A stretch of DNA of 6,599 nucleotides, taken from positions 1 through 6,599 of the forward strand of contig JAGHSH010000289.1 in the NCBI GenBank assembly GCA_018065965.1, in the 5' to 3' direction. Shown piece after piece: positions 1-6,110 of this stretch. A program made the position numbers and the translations under genes. Under the pieces are notes generated by a model. That model searched no databases. It saw only the letters and a program-made list of their open reading frames with translations, and was not told the origin of the DNA. The stretch is from Candidatus Apopatocola equi. Lineage in GTDB: Bacteria > Bacillota > Clostridia > Oscillospirales > Oscillospiraceae. Numbering within the stretch: the first letter of the stretch is position 1; every line of letters begins with the position of its first letter.

Positions 1-18
1 AACCGAAACGAAACAAAA

Positions 19-1116
19 TCAGCTTTTGAGGGGAAGACGGACGGAAAAATGCACTTTTCCGCCGCTGCTTGCGGCCTCCACGCTGCCCTTGTGCAGCTCC
101 ACGATGCGCTTGACGATGGCGAGACCGATGCCGTTGCCTGCCTGCGAGTGAGATTCATCCCCCTGATAAAACTTGGACCAGATCTTGTTCAGCTGCTCCG
201 GGGAAAGCTCGCCGGGGTTGGTGACAGACACCGTAATGCTGCCGCTGCGGACTTCCGCGCTCAGCTCCACGGTGCTGCCCTCCGGAGAGAACTTCACGGC
301 GTTGCCCAGCAGGTTGATCCACACCTCCATGAGCTGCTCTGCATTGGCCTCGATCTCGTATTCCTCCAGATTCAGCGCCCAGTCCAGGTTCTTGGCGCTC
401 CAGGAATGCTGCAGCAGCAAAATGGCGGAGCGGATCTGTTCACTGAGATTGAAGCGCCGCACATCCGTGAGGATGGTCTGTTTTTCCAGCTTGGAGAGAT
501 TCAGCACATTTGTGGCCATGTTGGACAGGCGCAGGGATTCCTCGGAAATGGCGTTCAGATATTCCCGGCGCTGCTCCTCGGAGAGCGAGCCCCTCTGCAG
601 AAGCCTGGCAAAGCCCGCAATGGATACGATGGGGGTCTTGAACTCATGGGAGAAGTTGTTCACGAAGTCGGAGCGGAGCATCTCGGTGTTCTCCAGCTCG
701 GCGGCCATCTTATTGAAGCTCTCCTCCATATCCGCGTAGCCGGGCATGAAGGTGATGATCCGGCGGAAGTGGAGCCGTGCCTTAAAATCTCCGGAGGCCA
801 GCCGGTTCATCTGGGTGATGAGCCGGTTGAGCGGGAAAATCTGCAGCTGCACGATGGGCAGCGAGAGCAGTCCGCCGACGGCCAGCGAGAGCAGCAGCAT
901 GAAGAGAAGCACCTGATTCACATTGGGGATCAGCTCCCGGGGAATGTGCATGAGCACATCGTACTTGATGAAGAGCACACTGGCCAGCACGGCGATGAGC
1001 AGGGAGAGCAGGAGCAGCAGAAAGGTGACCACCGCATAAAACAGCGTCAGCGAAAAGCGCCGCCGCCGGTTGAGCTGCTTCTCCGTGGGGCTGCGGCGTT
1101 CGTGGGGCTTCAGCAT
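19..1116 (-). CDS. Two-component sensor histidine kinase (HAMP-HisKA-HATPase), short-loop membrane type
   Basis: This is a membrane histidine kinase of 365 residues that should autophosphorylate on a histidine and pass the phosphate to the response regulator encoded just upstream. Seen in the sequence: a basic N-terminus, membrane segments at about 21-50 and 69-93, a HAMP linker at about 94-143, the H-box NFSHEFKTP with His157, the N-box NLLGNAVKFS at 268-277, the FYQGD F-box at 316-320 and the G2 box GNGIGLAIVK at 327-336. The usual DxGxG motif of the G1 box is replaced by TNPGE (299-303). Asn in this place is common in clostridial kinases, so activity is not excluded. Only about 18 residues separate the two membrane segments, which fits intramembrane-sensing kinases such as the BceS/LiaS type; the signal is unknown. 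The ATG overlaps the regulator's stop (ATGCTGA, 7 nt), so translation is probably coupled. Family assignment is very secure; the specific pathway is not. Confidence 0.95.
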   Translation of the reverse strand: MLKPHERRSPTEKQLNRRRRFSLTLFYAVVTFLLLLLSLLIAVLASVLFIKYDVLMHIPRELIPNVNQVLLFMLLLSLAVGGLLSLPIVQLQIFPLNRLITQMNRLASGDFKARLHFRRIITFMPGYADMEESFNKMAAELENTEMLRSDFVNNFSHEFKTPIVSIAGFARLLQRGSLSEEQRREYLNAISEESLRLSNMATNVLNLSKLEKQTILTDVRRFNLSEQIRSAILLLQHSWSAKNLDWALNLEEYEIEANAEQLMEVWINLLGNAVKFSPEGSTVELSAEVRSGSITVSVTNPGELSPEQLNKIWSKFYQGDESHSQAGNGIGLAIVKRIVELHKGSVEAASSGGKVHFSVRLPLKS

Positions 1117-1784
1117 TTTTTCACCGCCTTGTAGCCCAGACCGCGGACGGACTGAAGCTCAAATTCCTCCCAGCCCTCAAAGCGCCTGCGGAGCCGACCG
1201 ATGTGAACGGTCACGGTCTCCCAGCCGGTATCGCTGTCCGCGCCCCAGATCTCGTCCATGAGCTGGATGCGAGTAAAAATCTTGCCGGGATAGCTCAGCA
1301 GCTTATAGAGCAGCAGAAACTCCTTGGGCGGCAGCTCCACAACCTGATCGCCTTTGCTGACGGTCATGGAATCATAATCCAGCGTGACCTCGCCCAGCTG
1401 GATCCGCCGCTCGTGCACGATCCGGGAGCGCCGCAGCAGCGCCTTGATGCGCAGCAGCAGCTCCTGCTCGTCCAGAGGCTTGGTCATATAATCGTCCGTG
1501 CCCACCAGAAAACCCTGCCGCTTGTCCTGGGGCAGCTGTTTGGCGGAGACCATCAGGATGGGGAGCTCATTGTTGTTCTGCCGCAGCTCCCGGGTGAAGG
1601 CATAGCCGTCCATTTTGGGCATCATCACGTCCAGCACGCAAAGATCGATATATTCCCGATCCAGCACGGAAAGTGCGTCCGCTCCGTTTTCGGCCGTGAA
1701 GACTGCGTAGCCCTCGTCCTCCAGAACGGCCCGCAGCAGCAAACGGGTATTTTTATCGTCATCGACTACAAGGATATTGAACAT
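1110..1784 (-). CDS. OmpR/PhoB-family DNA-binding response regulator
   Basis: This is a 224-residue transcription factor controlled by phosphorylation from the kinase gene that follows it. The receiver domain (about 1-118) has the acidic cluster Asp8-Asp10, the phosphoacceptor Asp52 in LDVMMP, the switch Ser80 and Tyr99, and Lys102 in TKP. A winged-helix DNA-binding domain follows (about 127-222), with the conserved PPKEFLLLYKLL stretch and a recognition helix around VTVHIGRLRRRF (191-202), ending in the typical RGLGYK. Length and layout are normal for the OmpR family. The ATG start is supported by a purine-rich ribosome binding site (AAGGGAG) and a well-placed promoter about 30 nt upstream. 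It is the first gene of a two-gene operon with the kinase. Its target promoters cannot be told from this window; neighbouring transporter or envelope genes off the left edge would be the first candidates. Confidence 0.96.
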   Translation of the reverse strand: MFNILVVDDDKNTRLLLRAVLEDEGYAVFTAENGADALSVLDREYIDLCVLDVMMPKMDGYAFTRELRQNNNELPILMVSAKQLPQDKRQGFLVGTDDYMTKPLDEQELLLRIKALLRRSRIVHERRIQLGEVTLDYDSMTVSKGDQVVELPPKEFLLLYKLLSYPGKIFTRIQLMDEIWGADSDTGWETVTVHIGRLRRRFEGWEEFELQSVRGLGYKAVKKC

Positions 1785-1800
1785 ATGCCTCTCCCTTCTC
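1785..1800 (-). promoter_or_regulatory. Ribosome binding site of the response regulator
   Basis: Read on the minus strand, the bases before the ATG are GAGAAGGGAGAGGCAT. The AAGGGAG core lies about 6 nt before the start codon, a normal Shine-Dalgarno distance, and no other in-frame start is near. It confirms the ATG at 1782-1784. Confidence 0.7.
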
Positions 1801-1814
1801 CGCTGTTTTTCTTG

Positions 1815-1843
1815 ATTTTATCACCTTTTCCCGCTGCTGACAA
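1815..1843 (-). promoter_or_regulatory. Sigma-A-type promoter of the two-component operon
   Basis: On the minus strand a -35 box TTGTCA (1838-1843; 5 of 6 match TTGACA) is followed after exactly 17 nt by a -10 box TAAAAT (1815-1820; 5 of 6 match TATAAT). Transcription would begin near 1808, giving a leader of about 25 nt that contains the ribosome binding site. The spacing, match quality and position directly before the operon make this a strong prediction. No operator or inverted repeat for autoregulation was recognised. Confidence 0.7.
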
Positions 1844-1896
1844 GAGCAGGCCGGAGCCTCGCTCTGAATCGCTGCATTCGGCTTTCAGCTCCCCCT

Positions 1897-1929
1897 GTCA
1901 TTGCGAGGAGCGAAACGACGCGGCAATCC
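1897..1929 (+). repeat. Copy of the widespread dispersed repeat GTCATTGCGAGGAGCG...GGCAATCC
   Basis: This stretch begins GTCATTGCGAGGAGCG and ends GCGGCAATCC. It closely resembles a short non-coding repeat that recurs in many bacterial genomes (recalled consensus: GTCATTGCGAGGAGCGAAGC then GACGTGGCAATCC). Complete copies usually occur as inverted pairs around a short centre. Here only one half is seen; I found no matching reverse half nearby. Short inverted ends ATTGC (1900-1904) and GCAAT (1923-1927) flank an 18-nt middle. It lies between the terminator of the c-di-GMP gene and the promoter of the two-component operon. Translating it gives the spurious peptide RVVSLLAMT seen in many false gene calls. 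Identity as this repeat class is fairly secure; how it moves is not known to me. Confidence 0.7.
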
Positions 1930-1975
1930 GCATTCTCTTCTCCGCCGCTCAGTCCCCCGCCGGGTGGGAACGACG

Positions 1976-2020
1976 AAAAAATGAGTCCGCTGCAAAAGTT
2001 TCCGTTTTGCTGCGGACTCA
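1976..2020 (-). terminator. Intrinsic terminator of the GGDEF/EAL gene
   Basis: The arms at 1982-1997 and 2005-2020 pair over 16 positions with a single T-T mismatch, closing a 7-nt loop (1998-2004). On the minus strand the stem is followed by six T residues (1981-1976). It begins 6 nt after the stop codon at 2027-2029. There is no T-run on the plus side, so it is directional. The hairpin carries the loop-proximal core TTTTGCAGCG, which is also present in the sbcC terminator. Confidence 0.92.
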
Positions 2021-2026
2021 CGGGAC

Positions 2027-4837
2027 TTACCGTTCCCGGGCGATATAAGTGATGAAGTCTTCTATGAGCAGGGGGCGAGCAAAGTAGTAGCCCTGCGCCA
2101 GATATTCTCCGAAAACGCTGACCGTACCCAGCATTTCCCGATCCTCGATGCCCTCGAAACAGATGGTGAAGTGGCTGCCGTAGGAGGAACCCAGTACCAG
2201 CGCCCGGACGAAGAGCCGGTAGCTTTCCCGTTTCACCATTTCCCGCACAAAGTCCCGATCCAGCTTGATTTCGTCTACGGGGATATCCATCAGCAGGCTG
2301 ATGGTGGAGTAGCCCGTGCCCATATCGTCCAACGCGACAAGGATGCCCTTACTGCGCAGCTCGGCGATCTTTCTGGCCAGAAAGCTGCTGTCCATTTCCT
2401 TACAGCGCTCCGTGAGCTCCAGCATCAGCCCATCGGGGGCGAAGCCGTGCTTTTCCAGAATCTCCAGCACATGCTCGGAGAAATGCTCGTTCTGCAGCTG
2501 CAGCGCGGTGATGTTTACATTCACCCGGAAGCCCGGAACGGTTTTCCTCAGCTCTGCCGCATCCGTTACGGCCTGCTCGATGATCTTCAGACCCAACCGG
2601 TAATAGCAGGGATCGTTCTCCAGAAACGCAATGAACTGGCCGGGCTGCACCTCCCCGAGATGGGGATGGATCCACCGCAGCAGGGCCTCGGCTCCCACCG
2701 TCCTTCCGCTCTGCAGATCCACGATGGGCTGGTAGCGGAGACGGAAGTAGGTCATGTCCGCCAGAGCATCGGCATGGATCTGCGAGAGCAGGGAAATGTC
2801 CGTGCCGCCGGAGGAACTTTTCATTTCCCGGTAGAACACGAGCTTGTTGCGGCGGTAGTAATGGGATTCCTCCAGCGCGAAAACAAGCCAGCTGCGAAGC
2901 TGACGGATCTCATAGCGCTCACCCTTGGTGGTAAAGGCGCCGCCGGAAATCAGCACCGGCACCGTGCCCACATCCGTTTCCAGACCGGCGATGCAGCGCT
3001 CGTAGATGCGGCTGTAATAATCCAGCAGCACCTGCTCATCGGAGGTTTCAAAGAAAATGGAGAAGTCCACGGAGGCCTGCGAAAAGATCTCGCCGACGCC
3101 GCCGAGCTCCTCGGTGAGGATCTCGGTGATGCGGCTGATGACCTCGCTGCCGCCGTTGTAGCCATAGAGCATATTGATCCGGGCAAAGCTGTTGAGCTTC
3201 AGCTTCATCACAGAGAAGGGACGGCCCTCGTCCATATACCGGCAGACCACGGTGGTCAGCGCATCAAAATTCGGCAGACCGGTGGTGGGATCAATGTTCT
3301 CCTCCATGCCGTGGTTGATCATAAAACCGGAAAAATAGGAGACACCGGTGGTGCTGTCCCGGAAGATCGAGCCCTGACAGCTGACCGATACATAGTCGCC
3401 GTCGGCATTGCGGGCCAGATATTCGTAATTGTGGTATTTCCGGTGGCCGTTGAGGACGGCGGCAAGATCCTCCAGTAAGCCATCGCGATAGTCCGGATGG
3501 ACATACTGCAGCCACACCGAAGTGAAGTCCGTGAAGAACTCGTCCTCCAGTCCGAAATATCCCTTCCAGCCGGGGGACACTCTGGTCACATTGGTGTCGA
3601 TGTTCATCAGGAAGGGGTAGCTGCGGTCACTGGCGGCGCAGATGGCGTCAAACATCTTGCCGGTAAGACCGGAGTAGTTCACCTGCGCATCGGCGGAGGC
3701 GGGAATGACAGCATCAGAGCTGCTGCGCTGCTTGTTCCGGTACATGGAATAATCCGCGCTTCTCACCACTTCCCGCAGACTCCTGCTGTTAGAAGAGGAG
3801 CGGGCATAGCCGGCGGAGATGGAGGCACTGTATTCCAGCCCCTCAGAGGCCTGGAGACAGGCGTTCTGCACGGCCTCGATCTCCTTCTTTACGGTGTCCT
3901 CGTCTACCCGGCAGTAAAGGATCAGGAACTCGTCTCCGCCGATGCGGTAAACGGCGGTGCAGTTCTTCATGCAGCGGCTGATGGCGGAGGCGACGAGGGT
4001 GATATAGTTGTCGCCCTCTGCGTGACCGAGGCTGTTGTTGACACTGCGGAGATTGTTCAGATCGAAGAAAACAAAGGCATATTCATCTCCGGGGCTTTCC
4101 CGGAACTGCTGGTCATATTTATCGATCTCTTCCTCATAGCTGGCCCGTGAGCGAACGCCTGTGAGGGCATCGGTCATGGCCTTTTTGCGGAAAACCTCCA
4201 CGGGGTTTTCCAGCGAGAAGAACAGCCCCACGGTCACGATGGTAACGGAGCCGCCGGTGAAGAGCAGACTGCGGAAAAACATCTGACAGACCTCCACGAT
4301 CATCAGGACGACCATCATGGGGATGAGCGCGGTCTTAATGGAGCTGGGCAGCGTGTCCAGATTGAAAAAGAGAAAGACCTGAGCCATGATGAGAAGCGAA
4401 AAAGCCAGCAGGAAGCCGAGTACGGCCGGTGTGCCCGCACTGGAATAGGTGCCCAGAGCAGGTACATATTCGATCTCCAGAAAGGCGAGGGAGATGATAT
4501 AGAGGATGATCAGACCGCATCCGATCCGGCGATACAGTCTGGTTTTGTCGGGATAGCAGAGGGCTACTGCATAGGAGAGAAGCTCATTGGAGAAGAAAAT
4601 GGCGGAGAGATGGAAGCAGACATGGCAGATCCAGTTCAGACCGGCGGGAATGCTGTCCGGATGGTTGACAGTCAGAACGGTGATGATGTCGAAAATCACA
4701 TGGAGGATCGCCAGCCGCAGAATACGGCCGAAGGGAGTGCCGCTCTGATCGATATGATAATAGGAGGAGGTAAAATACAGAAAGACAAGTATGACAAGAC
4801 AGACAAACTCCGATCGCAGGATCAGTACAGGATACAA
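2027..4837 (-). CDS. Membrane c-di-GMP turnover protein: 7TM-GGDEF-PAS-GGDEF(degenerate)-EAL
   Basis: Counted from the TTG start the protein has 936 residues. Seven hydrophobic segments occupy about 11-208, forming a membrane sensor with no recognised ligand. A GGDEF domain (about 217-372) has Asp259 and the intact RIGGDEF motif at 298-304, so it should make c-di-GMP from GTP; the inhibitory RxxD site is absent (KNCT at 291-294). A PAS-like domain follows (about 392-512). A second GGDEF-like domain (about 515-672) starts normally (DPTTGLPN) but has ASVDF at 588-592 in place of GGDEF, so it is probably non-catalytic. The EAL domain (about 680-934) keeps EALLRW (Glu717), Asn775, Glu807, Asp837-Asp838 in DDMGTGYS, Lys858, Glu895 and Gln915, so c-di-GMP hydrolysis to pGpG is expected. 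An ATG at 4904-4906 would add 23 residues, but it lacks a ribosome binding site and lies inside the predicted promoter. The gene is monocistronic by its own promoter and terminator. Net activity cannot be predicted. Confidence 0.95.
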   Translation of the reverse strand: MYPVLILRSEFVCLVILVFLYFTSSYYHIDQSGTPFGRILRLAILHVIFDIITVLTVNHPDSIPAGLNWICHVCFHLSAIFFSNELLSYAVALCYPDKTRLYRRIGCGLIILYIISLAFLEIEYVPALGTYSSAGTPAVLGFLLAFSLLIMAQVFLFFNLDTLPSSIKTALIPMMVVLMIVEVCQMFFRSLLFTGGSVTIVTVGLFFSLENPVEVFRKKAMTDALTGVRSRASYEEEIDKYDQQFRESPGDEYAFVFFDLNNLRSVNNSLGHAEGDNYITLVASAISRCMKNCTAVYRIGGDEFLILYCRVDEDTVKKEIEAVQNACLQASEGLEYSASISAGYARSSSNSRSLREVVRSADYSMYRNKQRSSSDAVIPASADAQVNYSGLTGKMFDAICAASDRSYPFLMNIDTNVTRVSPGWKGYFGLEDEFFTDFTSVWLQYVHPDYRDGLLEDLAAVLNGHRKYHNYEYLARNADGDYVSVSCQGSIFRDSTTGVSYFSGFMINHGMEENIDPTTGLPNFDALTTVVCRYMDEGRPFSVMKLKLNSFARINMLYGYNGGSEVISRITEILTEELGGVGEIFSQASVDFSIFFETSDEQVLLDYYSRIYERCIAGLETDVGTVPVLISGGAFTTKGERYEIRQLRSWLVFALEESHYYRRNKLVFYREMKSSSGGTDISLLSQIHADALADMTYFRLRYQPIVDLQSGRTVGAEALLRWIHPHLGEVQPGQFIAFLENDPCYYRLGLKIIEQAVTDAAELRKTVPGFRVNVNITALQLQNEHFSEHVLEILEKHGFAPDGLMLELTERCKEMDSSFLARKIAELRSKGILVALDDMGTGYSTISLLMDIPVDEIKLDRDFVREMVKRESYRLFVRALVLGSSYGSHFTICFEGIEDREMLGTVSVFGEYLAQGYYFARPLLIEDFITYIARER

Positions 4838-4845
4838 AGCTTTTC

Positions 4846-4852
4846 CCTCCTT
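4846..4852 (-). promoter_or_regulatory. Ribosome binding site that sets the TTG start of the GGDEF/EAL gene
   Basis: On the minus strand a perfect AAGGAGG is followed by 8 nt (GAAAAGCT) and then TTG (4837-4835), in frame with the whole protein. This is ideal Shine-Dalgarno spacing. The ATG 69 nt upstream has only the pyrimidine-rich TTTACTTTTCCC before it. The residues after TTG (LYPVLIL) lead straight into the first membrane segment. Confidence 0.85.
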
Positions 4853-4889
4853 GGCACCCCGGAAATGGCACAAAGTACCTTTGCAGTAA

Positions 4890-4918
4890 ACTATAGACCA
4901 AATCATGGGAAAAGTAAA
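4890..4918 (-). promoter_or_regulatory. Sigma-A-type promoter of the GGDEF/EAL gene
   Basis: On the minus strand a -35 box TTTACT (4913-4918; 4 of 6 match) is separated by 17 nt from a -10 box TATAGT (4890-4895; 5 of 6 match). The start of transcription should fall near 4882-4884, leaving a leader of about 46 nt, too short for a c-di-GMP riboswitch. A weak small hairpin (CAAAG/CTTTG, plus 4871-4883) lies at the very 5' end of that leader. The surrounding sequence is AT-rich, unlike the genes. Confidence 0.6.
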
Positions 4919-4965
4919 GAAAAAATATCGAAAAGTGTAAAAGCTGAGTATGATTTAATTGCATT

Positions 4966-5010
4966 GCCGCGCGGCGGGGGGCTGAATGCCAGTCGCGGCA
5001 GCGTGCCGCG
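4966..5010. repeat. Two short GC-rich palindromes between sbcC and the GGDEF/EAL gene
   Basis: GCCGCGCGGC at 4966-4975 is its own reverse complement, and CGCGGCA (4994-5000) pairs with TGCCGCG (5004-5010) around a GCG loop. They sit between an AT-rich promoter region and the sbcC terminator, in non-coding DNA. There is no T-run beside them, so they are not simple terminators. They could be a protein-binding site, a decayed repeat or chance in GC-rich DNA; I cannot choose. Confidence 0.3.
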
Positions 5011-5031
5011 GTCATGAGAACAGCGTATCTC

Positions 5032-5083
5032 AAAAAAAGCGGTACGCTGCAAAACGAAAAAATTTTGCAGCGTACCGCTTTTT
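5032..5083 (-). terminator. Strong intrinsic terminator of sbcC, potentially bidirectional
   Basis: The arms 5034-5054 and 5063-5083 are perfect 21-nt reverse complements around an 8-nt loop. The GC-containing core is 5039-5078. On the minus strand the core is followed by seven T residues (5038-5032); on the plus strand it is followed by five T (5079-5083), so it could stop transcription from both sides. The last two bases of the stem lie within the sbcC stop codon (5082-5084). It insulates the downstream c-di-GMP gene from sbcC transcription. Confidence 0.95.
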
Positions 5084-6110
5084 ATATGATCAGCTCGACC
5101 CGGCTGCCCTGCTCCCGATCCTTCCGGACGGCCAGCTGACGGTCGATACGGCTCTGCAGCTCCTTTACATGGGAGATGATGCCCACCAGTCGGTTGCCCT
5201 CAGAGAGGGAGCTGAGAGCCTTCATGGCCTGAGCGAGGGTGTCCTCGTCCAGAGAGCCGAAGCCCTCGTCCACGAACATGGTGTCCAGCCGGATCCCCCC
5301 GGAGGAGGCCTGAATCTCATCGGACAGACCCAGCGCCAGCGCCAGAGAGGCCAGGAAGGACTCACCGCCGGAGAGGGACTTGACGCTGCGCTCGCTGCCG
5401 TTGCTGTGATCGACCACATTCAGCTCCAGACCGCTCTGGCTCTGACGGTTGGCCGCCTCTCTGCTCCGGCGCAGCTCATACTGCCCCGAAGACATGACCA
5501 TCAGCCGCACATTGGCCCTCTCCAGGATCCGGTCCAGATACCGCATCAGCACATACGTTTCCAGCATGACCTTTGTTTTTCCACTCAGAGAACCGCTTGC
5601 CGTATCAGCCAGCACGCCGACCCAGCTCAGCTTCTTTTCCAGATCCGCCAGAGCACCGGACTGGGTCTGCAGATTATCCAGCAGTCTGCCGTTTACGGAG
5701 AGACGGGTGGCGAGCTTCCGGCTCCGGTCATTGAGCTGCGCCTTCCGTTCCCCGAGAAGCTCTGCGCGCTGCTTCTCTGCCGCTTCGTCCACCGCGGGGG
5801 CAGCAGTAAGCCGCTTTTCCGTTTCCCGGATCACGGCTTCCGCAGAGGCGATGCACTCGGCACTGCTCTGCAGCTTCTCCGCCATGGTTTCCAGCTCCTT
5901 CTGCAGAGCGGTGCGGCGGCTATCCATGGAACGAATCTCCTTCTCGGCCTCCTGCCTGGAGGCGAAGAGAAGCTGCTGCTTCAGCCGCTCTGCTTCCTGC
6001 GTGTGCAGTTCCGCTTCGGTTTTGTCGGAGCTCATGGCCTGCCGCAGGGTGCTGAGAGCCTCCTTCAGCTGCTCCAGCTCAGCCTCCGCGCCGGAGAGCT
6101 CGGACTCAGC
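5082..6110 (-). CDS. sbcC: SbcC (Rad50-like) C-terminal part: descending coiled coil and ATPase lobe; frameshifted from its N-terminal part
   Basis: This is the C-terminal part of the ATPase subunit of the SbcCD nuclease, which with SbcD opens DNA hairpins and trims DNA ends in the cytoplasm. From about 6110 the frame reads AESELSGAEAELEQLKEAL, a Glu/Ala/Leu-rich coiled coil, and continues to the ATPase lobe. Seen there: the ABC signature LSGGES (5358-5375), Walker B LDTMFVDEGFGSLDED with catalytic Asp-Glu at 5265-5270, and the H-loop His in IISH (5169-5171). The sequence ends normally with VELII. The same frame has a stop at 6123-6125, and the preceding zinc-hook part lies in a different frame, so the gene is broken or the sequence lacks a base. 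If translated alone, the first ATG is at 6033-6035, with no ribosome binding site at a usable distance; such a product would lack Walker A and be inactive as an ATPase. Identity is very secure; its functional state is uncertain. Confidence 0.93.
   Translation of the reverse strand, partial: AESELSGAEAELEQLKEALSTLRQAMSSDKTEAELHTQEAERLKQQLLFASRQEAEKEIRSMDSRRTALQKELETMAEKLQSSAECIASAEAVIRETEKRLTAAPAVDEAAEKQRAELLGERKAQLNDRSRKLATRLSVNGRLLDNLQTQSGALADLEKKLSWVGVLADTASGSLSGKTKVMLETYVLMRYLDRILERANVRLMVMSSGQYELRRSREAANRQSQSGLELNVVDHSNGSERSVKSLSGGESFLASLALALGLSDEIQASSGGIRLDTMFVDEGFGSLDEDTLAQAMKALSSLSEGNRLVGIISHVKELQSRIDRQLAVRKDREQGSRVELII

Noticed and set aside
49..1134. Long plus-strand open frame opposite the histidine kinase
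   Set aside because: It lies entirely antisense to a well-supported kinase gene, has no family-like motifs and is rich in His/Gln/Leu as expected from reverse reading of a GC-rich gene.
1821..2021. Possible 66-residue minus-strand peptide in the intergenic gap
   Set aside because: It overlaps the terminator, the dispersed repeat and the promoter; the stretch RVVSLLAMT is just the translated repeat.
2171..3478. Long plus-strand open frame opposite the GGDEF/EAL gene
   Set aside because: It is antisense to conserved EAL and GGDEF-like coding sequence; its length reflects high GC codon use, and no domain is recognisable.
4838..4889. c-di-GMP riboswitch in the leader of the GGDEF/EAL gene
   Set aside because: The predicted leader is only about 46 nt and lacks the conserved riboswitch core, so it cannot hold one.
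6035..6067. TGAAGGAGG at 6059-6067 as a ribosome binding site for re-initiation after the frame-1 stop
   Set aside because: The next ATG (6033-6035) is 23 nt further, too far for normal initiation, and the bases encode Lys-Glu in the coiled-coil frame, so it is probably coincidental.
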